NCBI GenBank assembly: GCA_016927185.1
Contig: JAFGND010000055.1
Coordinates: 9,537 to 73,536 of the forward strand
Length of the DNA stretch: 64,000 nucleotides
From: Candidatus Coatesiibacteriota bacterium
Lineage (GTDB): Bacteria; JAFGND01
Direction of reading: 5' to 3'
This document shows, piece after piece, positions 26,683 to 36,460 of the stretch (positions within the stretch are counted from its first letter, which is position 1; every line of letters begins with the position of its first letter). The translations under genes and the position numbers were made by a program. The notes under the pieces were generated by a model, which saw nothing but the letters and a program-made list of their open reading frames with translations, did no database searches and had not been told where the DNA came from.

Positions 26683-27572
26683 TTTCCTCTATAACTTATA
26701 AATTTCCTGGCTCTGTCTAGCAGAGCTTTTCTTTGGATATATTTCTGAAGGATCTGAACATATTCAGGAGTATTTGTTTGTTGCAGTGACTGCATTGATT
26801 TTACCTGATTTGCAAGCTGTATTACTTCATGCTCAAGTTCATAGAATTTTGAAGGGTTTGATTTGAATATCTGTAGATCTGCCATGCTTTTATTAAGCTG
26901 CTTCAAGATTTCGTTAACAGCTTTATTGTTAGGTTCCTTATGTTTGGCATATGTTGCCCATTCAAAAGCATCCTGATATTTTTGTGCTGCCAGATATCCT
27001 TGTGCCCTCTTTGCAATAAGATTTATTACTGAAGTCATTCCATTTAGTGCGAGAGGATCTTTTGTTAATGCATATAATTCAAGATATCTATTATATGCTC
27101 TTCCATAATCCTGTTTATTCTTTGCTGTTCTAAGTATCTTGTCAACATTCTTTATAAGCTTTTTCAGAACCATCTTCTTATATTCAATGCATTTTGTATC
27201 ATCTGGAAAAATCCTGATGAATTCCCTGATTTCCTTGTAGGCTTCCTCAAATTCACCTTTTTCTATGTGTTTGCTTATTATATCAAGTCCTTCGGCTTTT
27301 GCCATCTCTATTTCAATAACCTTTACTTCTGGTGATAGTATATCTTCTTTATCATCAATACTCACGTTCTCTTCTGATTTGATATCCGGAATAGGGATTA
27401 TCAGAAACAGAATAAATAGAAGAAAAGAAAACCCTGCAATGCAGTAAATAACATGAATGGGTCTGAATTTCCTTATTTTATCAGGATTTATGTCCTTAAG
27501 TTTGTACTGCTTTGCCCTTAAATTAAGAATTTCTCTGAAAAATAAATCAGGTTTTAACAAATCTATTTTCAT
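26679..27572 (-). CDS. Single-pass membrane protein with TPR-like helical domain
   Basis: 297 residues, not recognised by name. A cytoplasmic N-terminus of about 40 residues precedes one membrane helix (VIYCIAGFSFLLFILFLIIPI). The long helical region that follows has TPR-like elements (GEFEEAYKEIREFIRIFPDD, QDYGRAYNRYLELYALTKDP, QKYQDAFEWATYAKHKEPNN) and a coiled-coil C-terminus. The ATG overlaps the preceding oxidoreductase stop as ATGA. It might anchor or organise the Fe-S flavoenzyme encoded upstream, but only position suggests this. Confidence 0.75.
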   Translation of the reverse strand: MKIDLLKPDLFFREILNLRAKQYKLKDINPDKIRKFRPIHVIYCIAGFSFLLFILFLIIPIPDIKSEENVSIDDKEDILSPEVKVIEIEMAKAEGLDIISKHIEKGEFEEAYKEIREFIRIFPDDTKCIEYKKMVLKKLIKNVDKILRTAKNKQDYGRAYNRYLELYALTKDPLALNGMTSVINLIAKRAQGYLAAQKYQDAFEWATYAKHKEPNNKAVNEILKQLNKSMADLQIFKSNPSKFYELEHEVIQLANQVKSMQSLQQTNTPEYVQILQKYIQRKALLDRARKFISYRGN

Positions 27573-28726
27573 TTCAAAGCTTCTACCTGGCTTGAAAAAT
27601 CCCTGTTTATACTGAATGCTTTGCTAATTTCTGGTTCAAGAACTGGTTTTCCGTTTGTTATCTGAGCTGTTATCTCTTTTCCAAAACCGGGACCCAGCAT
27701 GAAACCTTGTCCACACATTCCTGCCAGAATATAAAGACCTTCCCAGTTGCCTTCTCTTCCTGCTATTGGTATACCATCTGGGGTCATTGGATATAATCCT
27801 CTCCAGACTCTTCTTACTGGCATGTATGCAAGTGAAGGAATAACATCAATCAGTCTTCTTGCTATTACTGGAAGGAATTCAGATGTACAATCCCTGTCAA
27901 TCCCTTGGATAGAAGGTTCGGGTGTATAACAAAAAATGATAGCCCCTTCATCATTCTGTCCAAAATAGAAATTACTGGTTTTTCCTTCAGGGCCTTCCCT
28001 CAAATCAACAATCAATGGTTTAAGAAAATGAGCAAGAGGGCATGAAATTCCAGCTTCATGACTTTCCGGGAAAATGGGAATTTCTAATCCTATTGATTTC
28101 ATGACTATAGAAGCATCTGCCCCTGCAGCGTTCACAACTGTTTCACAGAAATAATCACCTTTGTTGGTTCTCACTCCATTTATCTTATGCTCATTATGCA
28201 GTATTTCAACGACTTCTTCATTATAAAAGAACTTGACTCCTTTTCTTATTGCTTGTCTGGCAAATGAACTTGAGGCTTTCAAGGGAGAAACTTGCCCGTC
28301 TTTTATTGATAATGTCCCTCCAAGAAGATTTACTGGATTCAGGTAAGGGATATAGCTCAACAAATCTTTCTTGTCAAGCCACTCTATCTCCAAACCGAAC
28401 TCTTTCTGGATTTTCAGCAGTTTTTTCAATAGTGATACTTCCTGTTCTCTATAAGCTATATAGCTATAACCTCCAGCTTTCCAGCCAATATCATCGCCAT
28501 ATACTTCTTTCCAAGTACTGAAAATCTCAAGACTTTTCAAACCAATTCCTATTTTAGCTGGATCACTGTGAGTAGCTCTGACACCACCAATTGCAGCTTT
28601 GTTTTGTCCCTGACCGGTTGATGGATTTTTTTCTATAACTGCAACTTTCAAACCTGCTTCTGAAAGAAACAATGCAGTTGGTGTTCCTACGCTACCTGCA
28701 CCAATAACTATTACATCTAAATTCAT
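27569..28726 (-). CDS. FAD-dependent amino-acid dehydrogenase, DAO family (beta subunit type)
   Basis: 385 residues of the glycine oxidase / sarcosine oxidase beta / archaeal proline dehydrogenase beta family, which oxidise secondary or alpha amines at FAD. The Rossmann motif DVIVIGAGSVGTPTALFLSEAG is at the N-terminus, and VVNAAGADAS lies in the middle. The C-terminal RRVWRGLYPMTPDGIPIAG and LAGMCGQGFMLGPGFG are diagnostic. Upstream are an alpha-type subunit and a GltD-like subunit. The three together look like a soluble complex that passes electrons from the amine through FAD and Fe-S centres to NAD(P) or ferredoxin. The substrate (proline, glycine derivative or other) is not decided. Confidence 0.85.
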   Translation of the reverse strand: MNLDVIVIGAGSVGTPTALFLSEAGLKVAVIEKNPSTGQGQNKAAIGGVRATHSDPAKIGIGLKSLEIFSTWKEVYGDDIGWKAGGYSYIAYREQEVSLLKKLLKIQKEFGLEIEWLDKKDLLSYIPYLNPVNLLGGTLSIKDGQVSPLKASSSFARQAIRKGVKFFYNEEVVEILHNEHKINGVRTNKGDYFCETVVNAAGADASIVMKSIGLEIPIFPESHEAGISCPLAHFLKPLIVDLREGPEGKTSNFYFGQNDEGAIIFCYTPEPSIQGIDRDCTSEFLPVIARRLIDVIPSLAYMPVRRVWRGLYPMTPDGIPIAGREGNWEGLYILAGMCGQGFMLGPGFGKEITAQITNGKPVLEPEISKAFSINRDFSSQVEALK

Positions 28727-30801
28727 TTCTTGTCTCCAGCGAATGCCTTCAAGGGTACTTCTGCAACAAGAGGTCTTTTAGTAAAAGGAGTTACTAATGA
28801 TGTATCAATACCTTCAGATTTAAAGATTTGCATTATTAGACTCTCGCAAGTCTTTCCGCCGCAAGCTCCCATACCTGTTCTCAGTATAGATTTAAGTTCA
28901 TTCATGTCAGTAACACCAGATCTTATTGCCTCTCTAATTTCTCTTGCTGTAACTCTTTCACATCTGCATACTATCATATCATCATCAACAAGTTCCACTA
29001 TATTATCCAGTTGTCGGGAATCTTGCCTGATTCTGAAAGAAGCTGCCTTAAATCTTTCCTCATAAGGAACTTCAATGCTTACAAGCAACCTTTTTTCCAT
29101 AGATTGATGTTTTCTTATCTTCTTTATGACTCCTTTTCCAACAGGATTTCCCTCATAATCCATTGTATCAACAATATCATCAATATTTATCATTGTTTCA
29201 TCAAGCTCATATGGAACAAGAATCATTGATTTTTCTTTCTTTTCATCATAATCAAGAAATACCAGATTTATTGCCAATCCAGGACAAATGGCAACGCATT
29301 TTCCACAACCAATACATTTTCCCTCGTATACAGGGAGATCCATTATGTTTCCGCTTCTTATAGTTATACAATTGAATGGACAAGCATCAATGCAAGGATT
29401 GCAGGGAATTTCCTGATAGCATCTTATTACCGGCATGACATTCTCTTTTTCTAATATCTTGACATCAGAAATGGTTGTTTTTCCTGGCTTGCTTTTAAGG
29501 ATTTCAGCAAGTTTATGCCACTCTTCAGGTATTTCTACATTTTTCCTTAATTCTTTTGCGATTTTTCTTCCTGTCAGTTTACCTGAGAAGATTGCGGCAC
29601 TAGCTTCTGCTATCTCTTCAGCATCTCCGGCTGAAAATACATTCATACCGAATTTCCTTGCCTGTTCATATAATTCATTGATTGGATTTAAGCCTATGGA
29701 GATAAGTATCGTATCTACTTCGAAGCTTTTCTCTGTTCCTTCTATCATCTTGAATTTCTCATCAATTTCAGCTATAGTAATGCTTTCTATTTTTTCCTTC
29801 CCATTTGCAGATCTTACAGTATGCCTTGTCCAAATCGGAACTCCTAGTCTCCTCAATTTATCTTTATGAACTTTATACCCGCTTATTTCAGGTAATGCTT
29901 CAACCAGACCAACTACATCTATATTGGCCTGGAGGGCATGATAGCCAACAATCAAACCAACATTCCCTCCACCTACTATGAACACCTTATCTGATGCTTT
30001 AATCATATCCCTGTTGACAAGTGTCTGAAAAGCTCCTGCACCATATACTCCAGGAAGGTCGCAGCCCGGAAAGGAGATTGCCTTCTCTCTTGCTCCACAA
30101 GTAATTAGAAGGATGTCAGGTTTGACAAGCATATATTTGTTCTCTTTCAACAAACCAACATATCCATCCTTGAAAATTCCTATGGCAGTAGTGTTAGAGA
30201 ATATCTTGAATTTACCTGTCTTCCTTAGTTCTTCAGCTAATTTCTCACCGATCCTGAAGCCTCTTGTTCCTGCAAAACAATCTTTTATGCTTCCGAAAAA
30301 GGCATGAGTTTGCAGAGTCAGTTTTCCGCCTAACTCCGGTTTGTCATCTACAATAATACCTTTGACTTTCAGCCTGGCAAGTTCCAATGCAGCATTCAAT
30401 CCTGCAGGACCTGCTCCGACTATTAGTACCTGAGTCTTGATTTCATTTATCTTCTTAAATACAGGATTTTTCTTAACTTGAGGTAAGGATGGTAGTTCCT
30501 CGCAAGATCTCACATCCATATCTTTTCTCACTAAAGTCATGCATGCTTTCAAGGGTTGATTGTTAACTAAAACAAGGCATTGGGAGCATTGTCCATTAGC
30601 GCAAAAAATTCCTTGTGGACTGCCATCCTTTGGGTGATGACCGAATATTTTTATTCCATTAGCAAATAAAGCAGAAGAAATGGTTTCTCCTTCCAGTGCG
30701 GACATTTCTTCTCCATTGAATTTGAATTTCACTTCCTTTCTTGGTGTAATATTAATGATTGGGTGTGATTGCAGCCTTTTTTTTTCCATTGAGGTTCCCA
30801 T
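28723..30801 (-). CDS. Multi-Fe-S FAD oxidoreductase (sarcosine oxidase alpha / proline dehydrogenase alpha type)
   Basis: 692 residues. Domains in order: a [2Fe-2S] Fer2_4 domain with CANGQCSQC and a fourth Cys at KAC (about 68-87); FAD-binding VLIVGAGPAGLNAALELA (about 125); an NAD-binding insert VFIVGGGNVGLIVG (about 270); ferredoxin-like CxxxxxxCNPCIDACPFNC and CIGCGKCVAICPG (about 470-530); and a C-terminal BFD-like [2Fe-2S] domain CRCERVTAREI...GMGACGGKTC (about 620-660). This is an unusually cofactor-rich alpha subunit, close to archaeal NADH-linked dye-proline dehydrogenases. It overlaps the beta-subunit gene by four bases. Two starts are possible (30801 or 30789); neither has a strong Shine-Dalgarno. 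Confidence 0.85.
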   Translation of the reverse strand: MGTSMEKKRLQSHPIINITPRKEVKFKFNGEEMSALEGETISSALFANGIKIFGHHPKDGSPQGIFCANGQCSQCLVLVNNQPLKACMTLVRKDMDVRSCEELPSLPQVKKNPVFKKINEIKTQVLIVGAGPAGLNAALELARLKVKGIIVDDKPELGGKLTLQTHAFFGSIKDCFAGTRGFRIGEKLAEELRKTGKFKIFSNTTAIGIFKDGYVGLLKENKYMLVKPDILLITCGAREKAISFPGCDLPGVYGAGAFQTLVNRDMIKASDKVFIVGGGNVGLIVGYHALQANIDVVGLVEALPEISGYKVHKDKLRRLGVPIWTRHTVRSANGKEKIESITIAEIDEKFKMIEGTEKSFEVDTILISIGLNPINELYEQARKFGMNVFSAGDAEEIAEASAAIFSGKLTGRKIAKELRKNVEIPEEWHKLAEILKSKPGKTTISDVKILEKENVMPVIRCYQEIPCNPCIDACPFNCITIRSGNIMDLPVYEGKCIGCGKCVAICPGLAINLVFLDYDEKKEKSMILVPYELDETMINIDDIVDTMDYEGNPVGKGVIKKIRKHQSMEKRLLVSIEVPYEERFKAASFRIRQDSRQLDNIVELVDDDMIVCRCERVTAREIREAIRSGVTDMNELKSILRTGMGACGGKTCESLIMQIFKSEGIDTSLVTPFTKRPLVAEVPLKAFAGDKK

Positions 30802-30814
30802 CTTTAAATATTTC

Positions 30815-32539
30815 TTAGTCCCCTTGAAACATCAAAGCTTTTTCTGGACATACTTCAATGCATATGCCACATCCCTTGCATTGTCGTTCTTTTATGACAG
30901 CCAGTTTTTTATCAAGTAGATAAATGGCATTATATGAACACTTTTCAATGCATAGACCGCATCCATTGCATAGTTCCTTGCTTACAATCGGGATAGCTGG
31001 AATCAGCATTGTGACTGTATGATTAACAAATTCTGGAATAGTCCTGACTTTCTTCTTATCATTTATATCTATGAATATTTTATAATGGCAATCATCAAAG
31101 CATACTGGACATTCGCTGCAGGGACCGCATCTCAAGCATCTCCTTGCTTCATGAACAGCCTGTGATTCAGTTAAAGGAGCTATTGTCTCTCCTTCGGGAT
31201 TTTGTTCACAGTCTATAACAAGGCTTTCTAAATGAGGTCTGTATGCAGTTTTAGGATTATTAATTGGTAATTCCCATGTGGGGGAATAAGTAGTTGATTT
31301 TGGCTGCTGCTTTTGTAAATCACTTATAACTGTTCTTGCCACTTTGTGTCCGGAAGCAATTGCCTCAATAATTGTTTTAGGACCTGATACAAAATCGCCG
31401 GCCATATATATGTCATTAATCGGAGATTTTAATGTTGCTGGATCTGCCTTAGGGAAAAGCATTATTCCATAAGTAGGTAGATTCAATAGTCTTGCCTGAC
31501 GTCCTGCAGGACCTATGAATCTGGTGTCTATAACAAAATCAAATAAATCTGTTAATATTTCTTTGCTCCATTTTCCTATGTCCCTGTTATTATCATCAGA
31601 TTCAAATGAAATAGCCTTCCTATAAAATACTTTTGCACCACCTGCTGAATGCTCAATATTTCCAAGATTCATTCCATATTTAACCAGAAGACCTTCATGC
31701 TGAGCTTCTTCCAGATCCCTTTCCCTGAATGAAAGTTTTTCCTTATCAAAACTTGACCATAGCTGTACTTCTCTAGCTCTTCCCCTTAAGGCAATCCTTG
31801 CAAGTGTCAAGGTTAGTGATCCTGTTCCTATAAAGAGTACTCTCATTCCGGATAATTTCTCAGGTTCTTTCATTATTTTTTCCAGAAAGAAGTATGGTCC
31901 CCAGTAAACATCCTCCATTAATTGCCATTTTGAAGGGAATGAAAAATCATGTGCACTTCCCAAAGCAAGAATTATTGAGGCATAACCATCCTTCCTCAAT
32001 TCATCTATTGAAATATTTGATCCAAGCTGGAGATTTCCCTTGAATTCAATTCCATAAGAAAGTATCCTGTTTATCTCCTTTTCAAGAACATTTTTAGGAA
32101 GCAGGAAGGATGGCAGCAGATACATTAATGTTCCACCAGCTTTTTCATGCTGATCTAATAATGTAACATTGAAACCTGCTTTTCTTAAAATCCATGCAGC
32201 CGTAAGCCCTGCTGGACCAGCACCTACAATTGCAATTTTCTCATCATATATTATTGGTGTTGAATTATCACCTATTTCTTCTTCCAAAATAATATCTGAT
32301 ATAAACCTCTTCAAGTCTGCAATCATCAGCGGTTCATCATATTTGGCTCTCCTGCATTCTGCTTCACAAGGCCTGCTGCAAAGCCTCCCACAAGTTGCAG
32401 GGAAAGGATTATTCTCTCTAGCTATTTCGAGAGCTTCCTTGTATTTCCCGATTGAAATCAAACCGATATAGCCTTGCACATTGGTTCCAATTGGGCAAGC
32501 CAATCTGCAAGGAGAAATCTTTCTTTCAACTAGTTTCAT
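30815..32539 (-). CDS. GltD-like NAD(P)-FAD oxidoreductase with extra ferredoxin domains
   Basis: 574 residues. The N-terminal Fer4_20-type Fe-S domain has SPCRLACPIG and CGRLCSRPCEAECRR. Two dinucleotide-binding domains follow, KIAIVGAGPAGLTAAWILRKAG and VLFIGTGSLTLTLARIALRG, with the GltD closing motif IYMAGDFVSGPKTIIEAIASG. A Cys-rich linker CLRCGPCSECPVCFDDC and two C-terminal 4Fe-4S motifs, CNGCGLCIEKC and CKGCGICIEVCPE, complete it. Such GltD/NfnB-like subunits link NAD(P)H to ferredoxin or a partner flavoenzyme. GAGGGATAACC precedes the ATG. First gene of the complex; electron bifurcation is possible but not shown. Confidence 0.85.
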   Translation of the reverse strand: MKLVERKISPCRLACPIGTNVQGYIGLISIGKYKEALEIARENNPFPATCGRLCSRPCEAECRRAKYDEPLMIADLKRFISDIILEEEIGDNSTPIIYDEKIAIVGAGPAGLTAAWILRKAGFNVTLLDQHEKAGGTLMYLLPSFLLPKNVLEKEINRILSYGIEFKGNLQLGSNISIDELRKDGYASIILALGSAHDFSFPSKWQLMEDVYWGPYFFLEKIMKEPEKLSGMRVLFIGTGSLTLTLARIALRGRAREVQLWSSFDKEKLSFRERDLEEAQHEGLLVKYGMNLGNIEHSAGGAKVFYRKAISFESDDNNRDIGKWSKEILTDLFDFVIDTRFIGPAGRQARLLNLPTYGIMLFPKADPATLKSPINDIYMAGDFVSGPKTIIEAIASGHKVARTVISDLQKQQPKSTTYSPTWELPINNPKTAYRPHLESLVIDCEQNPEGETIAPLTESQAVHEARRCLRCGPCSECPVCFDDCHYKIFIDINDKKKVRTIPEFVNHTVTMLIPAIPIVSKELCNGCGLCIEKCSYNAIYLLDKKLAVIKERQCKGCGICIEVCPEKALMFQGD

Positions 32540-32791
32540 GGTTATCCCTCAAGATTATTTTTTAACAGCCTTGATATTTTAGGGTTAACAGTGTCAAGAC
32601 TTTTTATTACCTGTCAATTATTATTGATAATAGCAAATGAAGTAAGGGTTTGTATTATAATATAATAGCTGTTTTATATTTTATCAAGGTTCGAGCTTGT
32701 TTATTATTCACAATAAAAAGATTTTTAGGAGACATGTACTAGAAAGTTGAAATGCTTGAAAAAATGGATTGCAGAAAATGATAGAAACTGA
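32540..32791. promoter_or_regulatory. Divergent intergenic region with repeated TTGACA hexamers
   Basis: About 250 bases between the GltD-like gene (minus) and the NTP_transf_5 gene (plus). On the minus strand two TTGACA hexamers occur 20 bases apart (32617-32612 and 32597-32592). The second has TATCAA 15 bases further on. On the plus strand the AT-rich run around 32653-32666 contains overlapping TATAAT-like boxes. No gene or stable hairpin was seen. It most likely holds the promoters of both operons, but none is certain. Confidence 0.35.
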
Positions 32792-33988
32792 ATGAATGGA
32801 ACAATGTCAATGAATGAACTCCTTAACTTGCTGAATGAAGATATTGATGTATATGAAGTGAAGAACTGGTTCGAAATATGCCAGCTAGCTCAGCAACACA
32901 ATGTTCATATTCTGCTTTATAAATTAGTAAAGGATGCACTTCCTGAAGATCACTATTGCCCCAGGCTTTTTCAGTTGCAGGCAAAAAGATCTTTGGAAAG
33001 CAATCTTTTATTGATAAGTCTTTCAAAGACTGTTAATTCACTGTTTTTGAGAAATGGACTTACTCCTGTCTTCCTGAAAGGTATGGATTTGTTATTGAAA
33101 GGTATTGCGAAAATAGATGAAAGACCTCTTGCAGATATTGATTTGCTTATTGCCCCAGAGAATTGGTTAAATGCAATCGATGTATTGAAATCAAATGGAT
33201 ATGTCATTGACAAACACTATATAGATCAGTATCCACAAGAATTTATAAAGAAGTATGGTTCAAATTTACCTTTACAGTATAAAAATGCAGAAGTGGAGAT
33301 TATCCGGGATCCGCTTACAATGAATGCTTTCAGGAAACTCACAAAATGGGATTTCAATACATGGAAACCTAATCTTGTGAAAATCAATAATCAAGGTTCT
33401 GAATATACACTTCCTGGAGAAACAGAAAGCATCATATATATAATCAATCATATGCTGCTTGATCATAATCAATTGAGACTTATATGGTTGAGAGATATTC
33501 ACCTGAGTATAGAGATGAATAAATCTTTCTCTTTCGAAAATCTTGTAAAAACTGCAAACAAATATAAATTCGCAAAGTTGGTTTATATTGCTTTGTTTTT
33601 TTCTAAGAAATATTTCAAAACTAGAATTGATGAAGAAATGTTGAAGAACTTGGAAATTAAGATTGATAGCAGTTTTCTTGACTTCATACAGAAGATACTA
33701 CTTAATAATGTAACTACTAACATGACAGATGTAAGGCACAGAAGCTACAAATATATGCTGAATAACAGAAAGGATTTATTGCTATTTTCATTATATCATT
33801 TTTTTCCATGCTTTGATTATATGAAAAAAAGATACGGTATAAAGTCATATCAGGTTCCTGTAAGGTATTTAAAGAGAATATTCTCTGTCTTGAAAAGAAA
33901 AGAAACAGCTGAAAAAAAGACACTCAAGGAAAAAGGGAAAGTAACGGCAGTAATAACCAATCAAATAGAAGGCCATGCAAGCAAATAG
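32792..33988 (+). CDS. NTP_transf_5 family nucleotidyltransferase-like protein
   Basis: 398 residues. The nucleotidyltransferase-fold motif of this family is visible: TPVFLKGMDLLLKGI near residue 90, then DERPLADIDLLI, where the paired Asp residues are the expected metal ligands. Family members occur beside polysaccharide, lasso-peptide and other natural-product genes; their substrate is undefined. The C-terminal tail is strongly basic (KRKETAEKKTLKEKGK). Alternative ATGs lie 4 and 6 codons in; none has a clear Shine-Dalgarno. It overlaps the next gene by 14 bases, so the two are probably translated together. Confidence 0.8.
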   Translation: MNGTMSMNELLNLLNEDIDVYEVKNWFEICQLAQQHNVHILLYKLVKDALPEDHYCPRLFQLQAKRSLESNLLLISLSKTVNSLFLRNGLTPVFLKGMDLLLKGIAKIDERPLADIDLLIAPENWLNAIDVLKSNGYVIDKHYIDQYPQEFIKKYGSNLPLQYKNAEVEIIRDPLTMNAFRKLTKWDFNTWKPNLVKINNQGSEYTLPGETESIIYIINHMLLDHNQLRLIWLRDIHLSIEMNKSFSFENLVKTANKYKFAKLVYIALFFSKKYFKTRIDEEMLKNLEIKIDSSFLDFIQKILLNNVTTNMTDVRHRSYKYMLNNRKDLLLFSLYHFFPCFDYMKKRYGIKSYQVPVRYLKRIFSVLKRKETAEKKTLKEKGKVTAVITNQIEGHASK

Positions 33989-36434
33989 AAAATATATTTC
34001 ACTTATTAATATCTTTCTTGTTAGCCTGTCTCTTCTTGGATTGCAGGTTGCATTAACAAGAGTATTTTCAGTTCTATTCTGGTATCACTTTGCTTTCCTT
34101 GTCATCAGCCTTGCATTACTTGGATTCACTGGTGGAGGACTGATATTATATCTTTTCAGAGAAAAACTTCTGGACAAAGAGAATCTTATATTATGGCTTT
34201 CGAACTGCTTTTTCGGAATCTCTGTATTATTTCTTATTCCAGTATTAACCAGGATACCTTTGAGCACTGAATTAATAGACGATTTTTCATCGGTTCATTT
34301 CACTTTCATTGCATTCATCTTGATAACACTGATTCCATTTATTTTTGCAGGATTTACAATTTCATTTATTCTTGATAGAAATCAAACTAATATTAACTTA
34401 TTCTATTTTGCCAATTTACTTGGTTCAGGAATAGGATGCTGGTTAATAATATGGATTCTTGATTATCTTGGAGGTGGTCCTTCAGGTGTAATAATCTCCG
34501 GAATAATTGCCCTAATAGCATCATTTATTCAGTCAATAAATCTCAAAAAGAAGTATGTATTAATAAGCGTTTTTATACTATTGTTTTCTGTAATAGCATT
34601 TCTCAATCAGAATAGGCTATTCTGGATAGATAATTATAAGTTTTATCCCAAAATATCGAAAAGCGAGATTATTTTAAGGCGCTGGAATTCATTGAATTGT
34701 GTTGATGTCTTCAAGAACCCCATGCACTTCGGACTTTGGGCAATTTCAAAAAAATACAATGGACCTAAACCTGAACAGCTGGGTGTTGTTATTGATTCCT
34801 GGGCAGCTACCAGTATATTCAAGGTGCAGCGAGAAGATAAACAACCATCCTTTAACGAGATAGAGTGTTACAAGCATGAGATATTTGATTACCTGCCTGC
34901 AAGTTTTGTTTATACAATGATAAGGCCCGAAAATGCCTTGATAATAGGAGTTGGTGGGGGAGTGGATGTCCTTGCTGCCTTGAATTATGAAGTGAAAGAT
35001 ATTACTGCAGTAGATATTAATCCTTTGATTATAGAAGCTGTAAAGGATGATTTCAGGGAATATAGTGGATATATTTATCACCATCCCAGAGTAAAAGTCT
35101 TTGTTGCAGAAGGAAGACACTTTCTTCAAATGCAGGGCAACAAGAAGTATGATCTTCTGCAGTTAAGTGGAGTTGATACTTATACGGCAAGTCAGGCAGG
35201 TGCTTTTGCGTTGTCAGAGAACTATATATATACAAAGGAAGCTTTTCAGCTATATCTGGATCATCTTGAACCTGATGGTATTCTTACAATGACAAGATGG
35301 CTTTTTCAGCCTCCAAGACATACATTGAGGATTTGTGTCATTGCCTATGAAGCAATGAAGAGTAGGGGAATAGAGAAACCAGAAAACAATATTGTTATAA
35401 TTGCATCAGGAATTTTTTCAGTTATAGTAATAAGGAAAAAGCCTTTTACTGAAGAGGATTCTTTTCAGATAGCCTTGTCTTGCTTCGAGAAAAGATTCAC
35501 TCCAATATATTTACCTCATGCAGCAAAATACAGAAAGCCTTTAATGGAAAGTTCAAGCGAACACAATTTAAAAGAGGTTTTGGATAATCCCATGAATAGC
35601 GTATTCAAGTCTTCCAAATATAATATTAATGCTTTTTATGACTTCTTTGAAGCAGAAAACAAAGAGGAATTCATAAAAAACTATCCTTTTAATATTACTC
35701 TCTGCACTGATAATAATCCCTTCTTTTTCGAACATGAGAAATGGAGTAATCTCCTGAAAGAGAAGCATATTTTCTTCAAGAAAGCTTCAGGGCAGATGCT
35801 CTTGATGATTACTATAATAAGTGTATTATTGATAGGTGGGGTTTTTCTCTTGATTCCCTTCTTCATGAAAAGGCTGAATTTAAGCATACCATTCCAGCTA
35901 TATTTCGCTGGCCTTGGATTAAGCTATATTTTGATAGAAACTGTTCTTATACAACGATTTATATTGTTTCTAGGGCATCCAGTTTATGCATTAAGTGTAA
36001 TAATTGCAGTGCTGCTTTCTTCATCAGGATTGGGAAGTTATTTTTCGGATAAAATAAGATGGGATTTATCAAGGAAAATATCAATAGCAATATTATCTAT
36101 AGTACTGCTTTGCATGCTTCTGGTTTTTTTCCTGAGTAGTGTTTTTAGCTACTTCCTTTATTCTCCCTTGTGGGTAAGGATATTGATTTCTGTTGCCATA
36201 CTTCTTCCATTGGGTTTCTGTATGGGTATTCCATTTCCATCAGGAATAAGCAGGATAAGCAAAATAAGCGAAAGTCTCCTTCCTCATGCATGGCTATTGA
36301 ATGCTTATGCTTCAGTTCTTGGGAGCGGTGTTTGCTTGATTATTGCAATGTCTCTTGGATTCAATGCTGTAATAGTAATTTCAGCAATTATATATCTTAT
36401 CAGCTTGTTTTCCATAAGACGAGTCATTCAATAG
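33975..36434 (+). CDS. Membrane-embedded spermidine synthase-like protein
   Basis: 819 residues. About six to seven membrane helices in the first 230 residues (LINIFLVSLSLLGLQVAL, FAFLVISLALLGFTGGGLIL and others). A cytoplasmic Rossmann domain follows, with LIIGVGGGVDVLAAL and AVDINPLIIEAVK typical of aminopropyltransferases. A C-terminal block of six or so helices ends the protein (residues about 610-819). The catalytic Asp motif of true spermidine synthases (DxxDP) is replaced by LQLSGVDTYTA, so polyamine synthesis is unlikely. Such membrane fusions are widespread in uncultured phyla with unknown substrate. The preceding NTP_transf_5 gene overlaps it and is the best clue to a joint pathway. 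Confidence 0.83.
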   Translation: MQANRKYISLINIFLVSLSLLGLQVALTRVFSVLFWYHFAFLVISLALLGFTGGGLILYLFREKLLDKENLILWLSNCFFGISVLFLIPVLTRIPLSTELIDDFSSVHFTFIAFILITLIPFIFAGFTISFILDRNQTNINLFYFANLLGSGIGCWLIIWILDYLGGGPSGVIISGIIALIASFIQSINLKKKYVLISVFILLFSVIAFLNQNRLFWIDNYKFYPKISKSEIILRRWNSLNCVDVFKNPMHFGLWAISKKYNGPKPEQLGVVIDSWAATSIFKVQREDKQPSFNEIECYKHEIFDYLPASFVYTMIRPENALIIGVGGGVDVLAALNYEVKDITAVDINPLIIEAVKDDFREYSGYIYHHPRVKVFVAEGRHFLQMQGNKKYDLLQLSGVDTYTASQAGAFALSENYIYTKEAFQLYLDHLEPDGILTMTRWLFQPPRHTLRICVIAYEAMKSRGIEKPENNIVIIASGIFSVIVIRKKPFTEEDSFQIALSCFEKRFTPIYLPHAAKYRKPLMESSSEHNLKEVLDNPMNSVFKSSKYNINAFYDFFEAENKEEFIKNYPFNITLCTDNNPFFFEHEKWSNLLKEKHIFFKKASGQMLLMITIISVLLIGGVFLLIPFFMKRLNLSIPFQLYFAGLGLSYILIETVLIQRFILFLGHPVYALSVIIAVLLSSSGLGSYFSDKIRWDLSRKISIAILSIVLLCMLLVFFLSSVFSYFLYSPLWVRILISVAILLPLGFCMGIPFPSGISRISKISESLLPHAWLLNAYASVLGSGVCLIIAMSLGFNAVIVISAIIYLISLFSIRRVIQ

Positions 36435-36460
36435 ATTAGCTTTGTAGAACTTGCGATTTA

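Noticed and set aside
32680-32710. TTCGA-containing stretch considered as a tRNA T-arm
   Set aside because: No cloverleaf or acceptor stem could be drawn; no tRNA gene was found in the window.
33975-36434. Assignment as spermidine synthase speE
   Set aside because: The catalytic Asp motif is not conserved and the domain is embedded between membrane regions.
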